NCBI GenBank assembly: GCA_965153355.1
Contig: OZ231127.1
Span: 57,536,001 to 57,600,000 of the forward strand
Reading direction: 5' to 3'
DNA length: 64,000 nt
Source: Flaccisagitta enflata
Taxonomy: Eukaryota; Chaetognatha; Sagittoidea; Aphragmophora
Made by a program: the position numbers and the translations under genes. Positions 44,764 to 57,136 of this stretch are shown here, piece by piece; positions within the stretch are counted from its first letter, which is position 1, and each line of letters opens with the position of its first letter. The notes beneath the pieces are model-generated. The model saw only the letters and a program-made list of their open reading frames with translations. It ran no database searches and had not been told where the DNA came from.

Positions 44764-45299
44764 TTACAAACCTCCAAATTGATGCATGATGCACAAATTT
44801 GCATTATTGGCCTTTTTTCTAACTCGCTGCATACGTGTATACTAATACATTTTTTTAAAATCTGAAGGCATATAATGCAAGCAAAAGGCAAAATTTGGCC
44901 AAGGATAGAAATTATATTACGGAATGGAACACGAAGCATGGAAATCGTGATTAAGACAATTATCAATTTGTCATCAGGACAAAAATAAAACCAAAGAAAA
45001 AAATAATGAGCACAGATCTTCAAATTGACAAAGGTTGAACTCGTCGAATAGGTCGTCCATGTAAATCCGCATACAGACGTGACAAATAGCACATTTCCCT
45101 CAGGGATTATTTTACAAATGGGCTTTCGATCAATGACGCATTTCGACATCGTGTTTTTGTCACGATCTTATTTCATTGAAAATAAAGGCGCCATGCAATA
45201 TGCGTATCGTTCAGAAATAATGTCTCTAATCACTCAAATTGACAGTGGGATTTGTTGACCACGCAGTCGTCAACAAATTAAACGATGGAAGAATTGACA
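44764..45299. other. Non-coding, nothing recognised
   Basis: AT-rich; no repeat or exon can be supported. Confidence 0.5.
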
Positions 45300-45512
45300 A
45301 TCCAAAGTGAGATTAAACCCCGGGGGTTGCTCGGGGTCGCTTGGGGTCACTCAGGTATTTGTAACGATACTACACTATGTTCAATCAGTAATACAAACAA
45401 TGACATCAGTCCTGGAGCAGCTCCGAGAAATCTCAAGCAAACCCCGAGCTACCCCAAGAAACCCCAAAAAAACCCGAGTAACCCCCGGGATTTAATCACA
45501 CTGTTTTACCTT
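45300..45512. repeat. Small hairpin MITE (GTGAGATTAAACCCCGGGGG ends)
   Basis: The left GTGAGATTAAACCCCGGGGG and GCTCGGGGTCGCTTGGGGT are mirrored at the right by CCCCGAGCTACCCCAAG...CCCCCGGGATTTAATCACAC. Confidence 0.8.
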
Positions 45513-46462
45513 TTATGCTACAGATTACCCGGTGCAATCGAAATCGCGATTTTGTCAAACAACCGCGGGAAGTGAAATCATGGAAAGAACATTAGAATAA
45601 AGGATTTCAAGATGATTGTACCTCTTGGTTGAGGACTTTGGTAGCATGACATTTAGGAGTTTCTTTGAATGGATAAAGGGAACAAAATTGAAAATGAATA
45701 GATAAATGTGAACGGTAATCAGGTACAGAAATTTCAAGAATAGAATGATAAAGTTACTCTAGAAGACGTTCTTTCTTTCACAAAACCATTCAAGAATAGA
45801 TTTAGCACTGACCCAATTCGCAGAAAAAAGAATTGGTGAACAGGATTGCTGAAATAGTGCTCAAATACAGTGTCGGTTTTCATTTTCGTTGAACAAAAAA
45901 AAAAAAAAAAAAAAAAAAAAAAACAACGGAAAAGTAAAGAAAAGAAAATTACAAACGAACAAACAAACAAACAAACAAGCAAACAAACAAACAAACAAAC
46001 AAAAAAACAAACAAACAAACAAACAAACAAAAATCGATATCCTTATCACAAACAGAGAGGAGCTGTTTACAGCAGTGGCAAAGACAAAAGGCATCAACAA
46101 TGGCATGGAAAAAAAAGATAGTAACGTTGATAAAGATGTATCGATATACGGAAATGACGGATAGGATGTTGAATAGAGATGTTACAACAGCTCGACAGGA
46201 AAAAAACGGGAACAGATCCTTAGTAACTCATTCTCAATAAAGTCCTCATGCACCATTTGTAGAAAAAAGAGTGTTCCAGAAAAAAATAGGGGAAAGAGTT
46301 TTAATATTCAAGGCTTAAGAACGTATTCGCATACTCACAGTAACATTAGCTCATGTCTTTTATGTATATTTTCCCACTTAGTTAAATGAGGAAGAAATAT
46401 TTAAATACACCACTCGCCTGCTTTAGAATTGATAAAACAGATACAAAAAACAATTAAAACCG
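45513..46462. repeat. A tract and (CAAA)n in otherwise plain sequence
   Basis: An A tract at 45895-45922 and (CAAA)n at 45957-46031. No gene is recognised in the rest. Confidence 0.75.
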
Positions 46463-46612
46463 TTTTTTAGTCACGGACACGCGACCCTACAGCTTGCCGT
46501 GTCGGTCGGTAGGTCGGTCCGTTACGAACTTTTTTAAATTCCGACCGATTATTGCATTTCGGCCCCTGCCCAATCGTCCGCGACTGTCTTGCCGTGTATT
46601 CGACCCTGTTTA
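46463..46612 (-). repeat. HINE-like element, short form
   Basis: TTTTTTAGTCACGGACACGC to GTGTATTCGACCCTGTTT, with a minimal GGTC core. Confidence 0.7.
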
Positions 46613-47202
46613 TATGGAGATTGCGAAACTGACATTTTCAGTAGTTTCATTCAAATTTTCAAAGTAATGCCATTTTTAGACATAAAAGAAAGAAACATTT
46701 TGGCGCCAAATGAAAGAACTTTGGAATAGTCTTGAATGAAATTTACCATTTGGAAGTGTGTCTTTTTTCCGAAACGCGTGGTATAAATTCTATTTGCTCA
46801 CTCATGTACATCACGCTGATTCTTCTTTTTTTATACTTTATATGATAAATGAATTGAGAAAGGAAATTTTCCATTCATGGAGAGATCTCAATTCCATATC
46901 TATTCGGATTTTGTCGGAAAATGGTTTTCGTAGAAAATTGAATATTGGATGGTTTTCCTTAGATTTCTTGTTCAGATTTTTTGTTTGTTTTAGTATTATT
47001 TGGCTTCCGTTCTGTTTGAACTTTTGATATCTTTACTGTGTAGAGTTACTTACAAAAATTTGTACTCACATTACTATGCAGTCTCATTCTCGTATCGCAA
47101 AGAGTGATAACCAACTGCTTTTGTCGCATTGAAATAAAGAAATGACAACAGAAAAACACAAAGACGATATCGATCAATATTTGAGGCATACGGTGAGTAA
47201 AG

Positions 47203-47204
<2 letters not shown>
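46613..47204. other. Non-coding, nothing recognised
   Basis: No supported exon or repeat. A 89-codon plus frame at 46758 has no recognisable features. Confidence 0.5.

Positions 47205-47288
<84 letters not shown>
47205..47288. repeat. (CT)n microsatellite
   Basis: About 83 bp, perfect. Confidence 0.97.
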
Positions 47289-47289
<1 letters not shown>

Positions 47290-47561
47290 GTTTGTTTGCT
47301 TTGAAAGATTCTTTGAAAAGTTCTGGAGTTTCGACAAAAGCTGGCGCTCCTTTCGACAGTATCTGCAAATTTATACAACATACAGTAGATGTCGTCTATA
47401 CTTGGAAATATGGGGCCCCTACTGTCCTAAATACCATTTAGGCAATTGAAGATTTGAAATGAAACTGTGTGTGTATGATGCTCATATCCTATAGGGTTGA
47501 CGATGGGGTATGGCCATGGCAGCTCTGTGGATATAAAATTCTCTTGAATATACTAAATCAA

Positions 47562-47667
47562 ATTCGCTCAGCTGTTTGAATTGTTCTAGAGGTTAACTCC
47601 CTTGACTTGAGATTTATTATGATTATCTTATTTAAAGGTTCCAAGTTCGAATCTTGAGCTGGTTTTG
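47562..47667 (+). other. tRNA-like sequence, probable SINE head or tRNA pseudogene
   Basis: CGCTCAGCTGTTTGA resembles a D-arm/A box. Some 60 bases later, GGTTCCAAGTTCGAATCTTG resembles a T-arm with B box (GGTTCGAATCC type). Arms do not pair well, so it is not a working tRNA. Confidence 0.45.
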
Positions 47668-47879
47668 AAAATCAAGCGATAGATGAGGCTGAAATTCAGC
47701 AAAAAAAAAAACAAACAAAAAACGATTGATCCTAAAGTTTTATACTAAAGTTTTTTTCCCCTCACTATACTTATAGACTGGTTATGAGCTATCTTCAAAT
47801 AATAACAGGGTTCTACGAGTGTCGCATGCGATGAGAGTCATCAAACAGCTTGTGTGTACTGTACGTGCATGATAACGCC

Positions 47880-47881
<2 letters not shown>

Positions 47882-47957
<76 letters not shown>
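47882..47957. repeat. (GT)n microsatellite
   Basis: About 75 bp of GT. Confidence 0.97.
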
Positions 47958-47958
<1 letters not shown>

Positions 47959-48796
47959 CTCTGCATATGTGCCATATGTGGGTTTTTGTGTGATAGACTG
48001 CGTGCGTTTGCATGTACCTGTAATGCATCATTGACGTCAAAGAATCGCCAGCCCTTTCCACTCTCAGATCTCATTTAATATCGGAAACAATCTCGAGTTA
48101 CACAAAAGAAAAGAGATAAGCTACAAGAATAAATCTCGCTTTGTATCACGTCAGGTGGCATCGCGCTTTGACTTTGACATCAACACGCCTCTGTGCTGTT
48201 GGTGACAGTAAAAGTGAAGGTATAGGAAAAAGAGAGAGGAGCCGGAAAATATGTACATTATAACGAAGGAGTCCACTGGAGCAACGATCGCCGACGGATA
48301 GGCGGGGGCACTACTAAAATTCTAAAAAAATGCTCATACGAGCAAATACAAAAATCTATAACAAAAATGCCAAAAAATAAGGTCTATTCGATGTCAACGT
48401 AGTTTGGCGAGCGGGGAAGATAAATCCACGTCCTTCTGTAATCATGAATCGAGATGTCTCTGACTTCATTTCATTGAAATGGGGGGTAACCAAAAAGCAG
48501 GAGATACTTAATTGGCAAGTCTACAGCAGAGCGTTCAACTTCAGTAATAATTGACGATATTCGCTCTAAGCTCGCTTTTTTATTTCGGCGATTATTGCCC
48601 AGCCTGGCCTAGCTTATACTAGCTTGGCTGGCCTGGAATCTGGATAAATGACAACTGACCGTATAGCCGCCAAACGATATATATCAAACCGTAGGCGACT
48701 TGAGATTCAGCTTTCATTAGGATCATTGAAATTCATGTATATTCCAAACCACATCCAATGAAATTTTCAGTCAATAAAAGAAAAACGAAAACAACC
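47958..48796. other. Non-coding, nothing recognised
   Basis: CTGGCCTAGCTTATACTAGC-type short repeats at 48600-48640. Otherwise no feature. Confidence 0.5.
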
Positions 48797-48872
<76 letters not shown>

Positions 48873-48889
48873 GCAACAGCAGCAGCAGC

Positions 48890-48981
<92 letters not shown>

Positions 48982-48982
48982 G
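48797..48982. repeat. (CAA)n repeat, about 185 bp
   Basis: CAA with a short CAG patch at 48870-48890. Confidence 0.97.
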
Positions 48983-49159
48983 TACAACAACAATTGACTC
49001 CTGTAACATTTCTTAGCCCATATTTTCTCCGACCTCGAGGATCTAAGTCATGAACCCCGTCCATCGAGCTGCGCGTATGAAAATGATGAACCAATTCTTT
49101 GAGGAGTAATTCAGACCACTTTCTCTCTTTTTTTCTTCTCACCACTTATGGATGTACAT

Positions 49160-49480
49160 TCTTTCTTTCTCTTGCTTTATAATTCTTTTACTGTTTCTTT
49201 CTTTGTTTCTTTGTCTCATTCTTTGTTTCTTTCTTTGTTTCTTTCGTTGTTTCTTTCGTTGTTTCTTTCGTTGTTCCTTGCTTTGTTTCATACTTATGGA
49301 TGTACTTTCTTTGTGTGTCTGTTTTGCCTTATAATTCTTTTACTGTTTCTTTGTTTCTTCCTTTGTTTCATCGTTTCTTTGTTTCTTTGTTTCTTTGTTT
49401 CTTTTGTTTCTTCCTTTCTTCCTTTCTTCCTTTCTTCCTTTCTTCCTTTCTTCCTTTCTTCCTTGACCATTATGTCCGTC
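49160..49480. repeat. (TTTCTTTG)n and (TTCC)n
   Basis: Two copies of an about 165-bp block beginning TGGATGTAC (49149 and 49298) contain TTTC-type repeats. (TTCC)n follows at 49410-49465. Confidence 0.8.
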
Positions 49481-50062
<582 letters not shown>

Positions 50063-50121
50063 TAAATTGGAAAAAAAGAAAGAAAGAATATTAAAGAAGT
50101 ACAAAGAACCAATGTGGTATA

Positions 50122-50815
50122 CAAACAAGGCTGGATACACGGCTACCCTAGTTGCGTGCGGGTGGGCAGGAGCAGTGCTGGAGAAGGTCACTAGGGCATC
50201 TGGGCAGGAGCCGTATGCTCAAAAAGCTCAAAAACGCCGAAAACGTAACAGGTCGCCCAAGGGCAATATGTGTTCAGCGATACCCATTGCCCTGCTTTGC
50301 ATATTGGTGATTGTAGGTGATGGTCAGCAGGGCAGCGGCCCCAAAGAGGACGACGTCCTGTAGACGTGAATTCTCCCTAATTAGATTTGTGAGGCAGGCA
50401 GGATTTGTGAGACTGGGAATTGAGCCTTGAGGCTGGGAATTGAGCCCTGAGGCTGGGATTTGAGCCTAGAGGCTGGGATTTGGCCTCGAGGCTGGGATTT
50501 GAGCTTCTGTGCCGGGACTTGAGCCTCCAGGCTGGGATTTGAGCCTCAAAGCTAAGATTTCAGCCTCGAGGCTAGGATTTGGCATCATGGCTAGGATTTG
50601 AGCCTCCACGCCGGGATTTGAGCCTTGGGGCTGGGATTTGGGCTTCAAGGCTGGGGGGGACAAATGGATGGACGAACGGACGAACGAACAAAAGTCCCCT
50701 GTTTTCTACAGGACATCGTTCCCTTCGGGGCCGCTGCCCAAAAAGGGGACCGACCGACCAACCAACCGACGGACCGACATAGCGGGGTGTAGAGTCGCGT
50801 AGCACGCGACTAAAG
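50122..50815 (+). repeat. HINE-like element carrying foldback copy 4
   Basis: The 5' end is AACAAGGCTGGATACACGGC with GTTGCGTGCGGGTGGGCAGG. The foldback (50331-50742) has GGGCAGCGGCCCC arms and about 12 units of GAGCCTCGAGGCTGGGATTT. The 3' end is ACCGACATAGCGGGGTGTAG and the hairpin AGTCGCGTAGCACGCGACT. This is the clearest complete composite. Confidence 0.85.
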
Positions 50816-50817
50816 AG

Positions 50818-50958
50818 AACAAGGCCGGACACACGGCTACCTTTGTCGCGTGCGGGTGGGCAGGGGCGGCGAAAAAAATCAAAGTGTGACGGAACGACCG
50901 ACAGACCGTCCGACAGACGGACAGAGCCGGTTGTAGAGTCGCGCGCACGCGACTAAAA
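50818..50958 (+). repeat. HINE-like element, minimal form (about 140 bp)
   Basis: AACAAGGCCGGACACACGGC, GTCGCGTGCGGGTGGGCAGG, a short GACCGACAGACC core, and GTTGTAGAGTCGCGCGCACG. It abuts the previous copy with no spacer. Confidence 0.85.
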
Positions 50959-52267
50959 AGAAAACTCATTGTATTCAAGGAAACTGCGGGGAGTAAGCAC
51001 GTGTTGTTAGACGTTGACAACGAACCTTTGTTATCATCATGTTGTGAACTTTAACTGACACTTTGTACCAGCTTTAAGCGTCGACGCGTTTCTTGACAGA
51101 CTGTCTCTGCCTTGTGTCAGCTATGTTAGCCGCGTGAGCGCGACTCTAGATAACGTCAGTTCGAATGATCGTCAGTTCGTCCGTGCATCTGTATATCTCT
51201 ATGAAAAATGGAACAATTTCCCTCACTTTACCCAAACTGAAATAAATGGAATACAACTCTGTATTTAAAAGTTTCTAAAAAGACAAAAAACATGACTGAA
51301 ATGTAAAATTACCTTTGTAGTTGTTTATCACAAAAGGTGATTTCATGATGTCATGCCATTTCATGTCATGTCATGATATTTCATTATCATTACAGGACTT
51401 ACTATCTTTTGCACATAATTGAATCTCTGCTTCGTTCATCTGCCCACCCGCATGCTACTGCAAAACCGTCAACTATGATTGCCCAAATTTTACTGTCTGT
51501 ATACTGATTGTTGTTTAGGGGGTGTACGCCCCTACCGACCCGCGCAGCCAGCGATCTTCGATATACATCTTTTCTTCTGGCATGCATCAAACAGGCACAG
51601 CTAAATTTTCAAGTCTCAGTCTGTATTTTTCCTTCGGTATAGCATTGTATGACGAATGCAGCAAAGGTTCTATACTCTTGTATTGAATATTCCCCCTTCC
51701 GTTTCCACAGAATCGCAGTTGTAGCTAAGTCCATCAATATGTTTATATCCTCGATTTCCATCGTCTTTTTTTCCCATATCATGCTACATGTACCATCACA
51801 CGTGAATGAACTGCTATGATATATCTTTCTTGGATAACCATGGGAAGCCGCGTGCAATTGTTACCCTAAATTCCTCCGCTACACTTCCCTCTCTTCCTCC
51901 TACAGCTCACCCAGCAAAAAACGGTACTTAAAGAGATTTTTTTTCAAAAACTCATGAAAAAAAAAATTCAGGAATAAGATAACACATGATTGCTTGAGCG
52001 TTAACTATCAATAAAAATTTTACTGTCATATTGATTTCTTTATTGTACTTAGCCAATCTTTTTAGTATCAAAAAATTTGAAATTGCCAATAATGCCTTTT
52101 TGGCCTAATTTGTATGAAAAATCAGCTTACTTAAGAAAATCCAAGTATAGATTCATAAGTAATAATGGGTAAGCTATATGATGAATTGATGATGTATGGT
52201 TTTGTTGAATTTCTAAACATTTAAAATTGATCAATTTAACCGCGGTCGGCTTACCATGACACCAGCT
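50959..52267. other. Non-coding, nothing recognised
   Basis: An isolated HINE hairpin (AGCCGCGTGAGCGCGACTCT) at 51126-51147 and TCATGTCATG repeats at 51345-51375. No gene is supported. Confidence 0.5.
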
Positions 52268-52411
52268 CAATACATTTTCCCTTTGGCATCCATAAGAGTG
52301 ACGCGGGCAGTCAACATTTTAAGTCCCCTTATACATTTTGCCTTTGGCATCCATAAGAGTGACGCGGGCAGCCAACATTTTTAGTCCCTCTATACATTTT
52401 CCCTGTGTGGT
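52268..52411. repeat. About 2.5 copies of a 62-bp tandem unit
   Basis: ATACATTTTSCCTTTGGCAT and GAGTGACGCGGGCAG recur at 52268, 52331 and, partially, 52391. The minus strand of each unit contains AAAAT/GTAT. Its origin is unclear. Confidence 0.8.
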
Positions 52412-52417
52412 TTCCAG

Positions 52418-52494
52418 ACGCAGTGAGTGGCGCTATAAACATTCCAATCGACGTCAAGATTTCTGTGGGTTCGTCTGCCAGCGAAACCAACTGA
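52418..52494 (+). other. Possible plus-strand exon, weak
   Basis: It is bounded by a good acceptor (GTGTGGTTTCCAG) and a strong donor (CTGA/GTGAGT). One frame reads AVSGAINIPIDVKISVGSSA but meets TGA as its last codon. The other reads RSEWRYKHSNRRQDF but does not join the 54055 exon in phase. Confidence 0.25.
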
Positions 52495-52594
52495 GTGAGT
52501 CGTTTCCCTTCTTATTTCTTAGCAAAGTTCGTTTGCACTGAATCATCGCCATTCACGCGCGCATACTAGGCTTTTCAGGCCTGAATATGATTGA

Positions 52595-52727
52595 GCTTCC
52601 CCCCCCCCCCCCCCCAGTAGGAGGAGGAAATCAAAGGGTTTGGAATGGTGAAGAAAATCAAAGGGGGAAAAAAGAGAAAAAAAGAAAATTTGGGGAAAAT
52701 ATAACTTTTGGCAGTACTAAATCATAA
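52595..52727. other. C tract and plain sequence
   Basis: A run of about 17 C at 52600-52616 followed by purine-rich sequence. Confidence 0.6.
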
Positions 52728-53642
52728 CAAGGCCAACATCTTTAAGCTGCGTGCGAGACTAAAAAAATGAATTGACCTGACTCCTAATTGTATCTTTTTA
52801 GTTGCCTTCACAGCCGCCCAGAGCGTGACGCTAGTGACCTGAAATGATCGGCACCAACTTGGATTGTTTGAATATTGGTTTTAGGACCCTGGTGGTGCAT
52901 ATAGGACATATCTAAGAAAAACGAAATCGATTTGGAGGCGATTTTTAAGATATTTTAAGAAGTAGTATTGTTTTGTTACATTTTTTTTCATAACTTTTGG
53001 TGATTGAGTTTTTCACTGATTTTGTAAGCAGATTTGATCTCAGATAGTGGTTTCCAGTTTGTTTGATATGTCACACTATTTAATTTTGCAAAAGGAAATG
53101 AAAAATTGATTTTGCTGTTTTAACATTTTTTATATGGCAATATGACCAAAAAACAAGTTTTCATTTCTTTTTCAAAAATATATAGTGTGACATATCAAAC
53201 AAACCGAAATCTATTATCTGATATAAAATCTGAGCTCAAAATTATTCAAAAAACTAATCACAAAGAGTTATGGTAAAAAAAGTAGTGAAATAACTCTATT
53301 TTCTAAATATCTTAAACAGCGCCCCTAAAAAGGTTTCATTTTTCTTAGATATCTATTCTATGCACCATCAGGGTCATGAAACCACTAAAGTTGGTGCCGA
53401 TCGTTTCAGGTCAACTGGTGTCCCCCCCGGGGCTGTGCCTTAGAATGACTAAGAATGACTTAGAATGACTCAAAATGACTTAGAATGACTTAAAATGATG
53501 CAAAGGACTATATTGACAGAGATGACAATAATGACTTAACATGACTTAAAATGACTAAGATTGACTAAAAATGAGAAATAAAAGTGATAAAAAAAGTAAA
53601 GTGTGACCAACCAGGGTGTAGCGTCGCGTGCACGCGACTTAA
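52728..53642 (+). repeat. Long HINE-like element enclosing a foldback
   Basis: AACAAGGCCAACATCTTTAA begins it. At 52838-53410 lies a hairpin whose arms (TGACCTGAAATGATCGGCAC, TTTTTCTTAGATAT) are mirrored. TGACTTAGAATGACTTAAAA repeats follow, then AAGTGTGACC, GGGTGTAGCG and the hairpin TCGCGTGCACGCGACT. Confidence 0.75.
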
Positions 53643-54054
53643 AACTGATTAGTAAAACACAATTTAACACTATCTAAATTTTAACTACACTGTTTTATTG
53701 CTTTATGGGGAAGAAAATCATATGATTTTAAATGCGACGCGACGAAGAAAATTAAAGGCAAGGGGGGGGGGGGAATCCAAAGCGACTCAATTTTATTCAC
53801 CCCTGAGGCTTTTTCTGTCTGTCTATCGGTCTGCTGCTCTGTACTTCGGTTACGCAAACCCTTAGACGTCCACCCGGCGCAGGTGTTTGCCTACTTGGAG
53901 AGTTATAATCGCAAAATCGAGTATCTTGAATGTTTTGAAACATAGCCCTCATATTTAACCACCCACATCGTCAATTGTCTGAAGCGTCTCCTCTTTTCTT
54001 CTCATGTCTCCTCTTGTCTCCTCTTGTCGCGCGCGTGTTACTTTCTTTTTTCAG
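53643..54054. other. Non-coding with a G tract
   Basis: A G tract at 53763-53774. At 54000-54030 a CTCCTCTTGTCT repeat precedes the acceptor of the next exon. Confidence 0.5.
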
Positions 54055-54199
54055 TCTCCGTTGCCCGGTGGCGATAAGATCCCTCATCTCTCTCTCTCTC
54101 TCTCTCTCCATAGCGGTGCCCCTCAACTGGGGTGTAGATCGAAAAGAGCGCCGATGAGCGAGAAAGAAAAAGAACGCCGGCAACAAGAAAGAAACGCCG
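54055..54199 (+). CDS. Plus-strand exon with a bZIP-like basic region
   Basis: The exon sits between an excellent acceptor (ACTTTCTTTTTTCAG) and a strong donor (GCCG/GTAAGA). It reads SPLPGGDKIPHLSL, a (CT)n-encoded SLSL run, HSGAPQLGCRSKRAPMSEKE and then KERRQQERNA, with the next codon split. RRxxERNxAA is the signature of Fos/Jun/ATF-type basic regions; the leucine zipper would lie in the next exon, which was not found. The strand is opposite to the M13 gene. The exon call is fair, the family call tentative. Confidence 0.45.
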
Positions 54200-54355
54200 G
54201 TAAGAACAATATTTCAAAAGCCAAAAATTGGCTGAGACGTTGTCGTCGCGGCGACCAAGAAATTTTCCTCCCTTCTTTTTCTGCTGACGTTCTAATGGCT
54301 AATTCTATTATGGTAAACGTGAGGGTATAAAAAAGAGATGAAGGGGAACGCAAAA

Positions 54356-54512
54356 ATAGGCCGTAAACACGGACCCCCAGTCGCGGACGGGAGGGCAGGG
54401 GCAGTACAGCAAAAAAAAAAAAAAAAGAAAAAAAAAGACGTCGGACGGACAGACGGACGGACCGACCAACCAACACATCAAGATGTTAAGTCGCGTGTCC
54501 GCGACTAAAAAG
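54356..54512 (+). repeat. HINE-like element, short form
   Basis: ATAGGCCGTAAACACGGACC, AGTCGCGGACGGGAGGGCAG, an A tract, GACGGACAGACGG and the hairpin AGTCGCGTGTCCGCGACT. Confidence 0.75.
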
Positions 54513-54874
54513 AAAGCCTATGTAGAAACTCATTGCGACTAACAACCAACTTGACGCTATGAACTTGTGTTTGATTTTTTTTTTTTTGTTCTTTTTGTTT
54601 TCGGCATTTACAATTGAGAACCCTTTGAGGCAACGAACCCGCTTTTAATGGATTGCCGCCAATAATAGATATTAATTCTTTTAGATATTGATCTTTTCAA
54701 CCCATTTTCTTTTATTTCCTGTATTGGCTTTATAAGAATTCAACCTATCGCACATAAAATTTATTTGTACCCTGAAATCCGTTTGAGCGGGATTGAACTG
54801 TATGTGATAAATTAATGATTGATTGGGTCCAATCTTGCCTTACATCCATCTACTGTCTCTATTGAGGGGGGGGG
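54513..54874. other. Non-coding, nothing recognised
   Basis: AT-rich sequence between two repeats; no supported feature. Confidence 0.5.
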
Positions 54875-54877
54875 AGT

Positions 54878-54940
54878 TAGGTCAGTGGTAGAATACTCGT
54901 TCCAGGAGGAGTTACCTGGGGAGGGCATGTAATAAGACTT
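54878..54940 (+). other. tRNA-Gly-like 5' half, probable SINE head
   Basis: GTCAGTGGTAGAATACTCGT is nearly identical to the D-arm of eukaryotic tRNA-Gly (GGTTCAGTGGTAGAATTCTCG). No matching T-arm or acceptor stem follows. Confidence 0.45.
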
Positions 54941-56945
54941 CACAATGAAATGACACTCTGGGAATCTTTCACCATAAGTAGGGTTGAAGGTGCATTGGGT
55001 AGGTTGGAATTAGGACCTGGTGCCCTTTTTTTAATCAAATTTAATGTTTTTGAAAGTGCTTAAAACAGTTCCCAAAACCAAAATCTGAAATTTTGAACAG
55101 GGGCCCAGGTTTGAAGACAAGAGGTAAAATCGCCGAAAATCGCAAAAATCGCGAAAATCGCGAAAATAAGCTGAAATCGAGATTTCAGGAAACCTGTTCT
55201 TATAATCAGTTCTTTTACTATATGACTTTAATGAATTATTTCTCAGCTACCTTCATTTCATGAACTGTAAATATTGTCACCTCTTGTGGTGACACAGAAG
55301 CAAGTTATGGGGGCCCCTTAAGGCCCATGCAAGAAGCCCAATAAATTTCAGATAGCAAAAAGCTATGAAAATCTTATTGTTTTTGCTTGTTCTTTCTGCT
55401 TCTACAACATCAGTGAGCTGAATTCTTTGTACAGAAACAGTCATCCATTGGGTAGGAACTACTTTGAAACAGAATTGAAGGTTGAGGATCTGTCTGGGGG
55501 GCTGTTCTGAGGGCTTAAAGGGCTCAAAATGGCACAAAATAACCAAAGTTGTGGTATATTTGCTATTTTTGAGTTTTTACAACAATGGAGTGTCAAATTC
55601 TCTGTGCAGGTACTATCATCTAGTGTATGGCAACTTATTGAAATCAAAAGTGAAGGTTGATGATCCCTAAAGGACTCGTGCATAGGGCTCACAGGACTCA
55701 AAGAAGCAAAAATCTGTGAAAATTTTGGAATTTTTGTTAATTTCTTTACTGTTTTAATTATAGCGTGCTTGATATCCTGAACAGGTACTATAATCTAGTG
55801 CGTGAGAACTTATTGAGAACAAAAGTGAAGATTGGGAGGCCAAACCAGGGACTTCAAGGATATAAATTAACCAACACCTTGGTGTTTTAGCCGCTATTTT
55901 AGTTGCAGACTCAGGACTAAGACTTTGTCCATCCATCTGTTGATCCATCAGTACCATGGTCCATTGGTCAATTAATATAAAAACACAAATTTACAGGGTG
56001 ATTATTCTCAAGTGTAAAATGTATTAAGCTTTTATTACAAAACGCATCATTTCAATAATCTGGAATTATTTTTTTTTCTAATATTTGATATTTTTTGTAA
56101 GAATATTTGGGTCTAGGCCAAATACTTATTCTGTAACATCAATTTGAATAAAAATGAGTATTCACAGTGTCAGCTAAATTGATTTTTTTTATAACAACGA
56201 TTTTTATTAAAATAGCTCTATTTTTCAAACAGTTTGAGCCACATAGGCCAGCATCAAATGAAAGATATTTCAATTATCTTTCATTTGAGACCAATCTTGC
56301 ATCTGTAGCTTAAACTGTTCAGAAATGAGACCAAATTACAGCAAAAATGAACAAATGAAAAATGAAAACTATGGGTGTAAATAGGCTTTAACTGGAAATA
56401 ATATATTTTAAATTGATATTGTTTTGTACTTTTTGAAAGAATTAATTCCAAATATTCACCGACTGTGTACAGTAGTTAAAATCTTTTTTTCAAAACAACT
56501 TGTAATTTTACAAAGTAGAGTACAGTGCAGAATAGCAAAACGAACAATTTTGCCTATATTTTCAAATACCACTTTGGGCATCATTATCAGATTCTGCCTC
56601 TGATGATGATGCCCATAGTGGTATTCAAAAATTTAGGCAAAATTGTTTGTTTTTGCTATTCTGCACTGTACTCTCCATCATAAAATTATAAGTCATTTTC
56701 AGTATAATACTACTGGTGCTCGCGATGACAATTCGTCACATAAAATCGTTTTTTCATTTGACAACAATAACCCTATAAGAACCTGCAGTGGTGAGGTAAC
56801 TTGTTAATTTCTATGATAATAGTGTTTTTAATTCTCTGTACTGATTCTATCACTGGTTTAAGGGATTTAGTAAAGAAAAGAAGGTTGGGAATCCCTAGAG
56901 GCTCATCCAGGAAATTCAATGTGCTCAAAATAGCCAGAATTGACA

Positions 56946-57136
56946 TTTTTAGTTGCATGCACACAACTCTACCATCCACTTTGTCCGTCAGTCCATCCGT
57001 CAGTCTAACTAGTTTTTTTACTTTTTTGGCATATAAGGGCAGTTATTGCATTACTGTTCCTGCCCTAATGTATTGTTAGCCTTTTTTCTTTTGCCACCCA
57101 CATGCAACTAAGGTAGCCCTGCATCCGACCTTGTTT
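56946..57136 (-). repeat. HINE-like element, worn, in the palindrome
   Basis: TTTTTAGTTGCATGCACACA to GCATCCGACCTTGTTTTT, with a GTCCGTCAGTCC core and CCACCCACATGCAAC. Confidence 0.65.

Noticed and set aside
48985-49145. Possible exon HIFSDLEDLSHEPRPSSCAY (plus) or SSMDGVHDLDPRGRRKYGLR (minus)
   Set aside because: Both look protein-like, but the plus frame stops before any donor and the minus frame lacks convincing splice sites.
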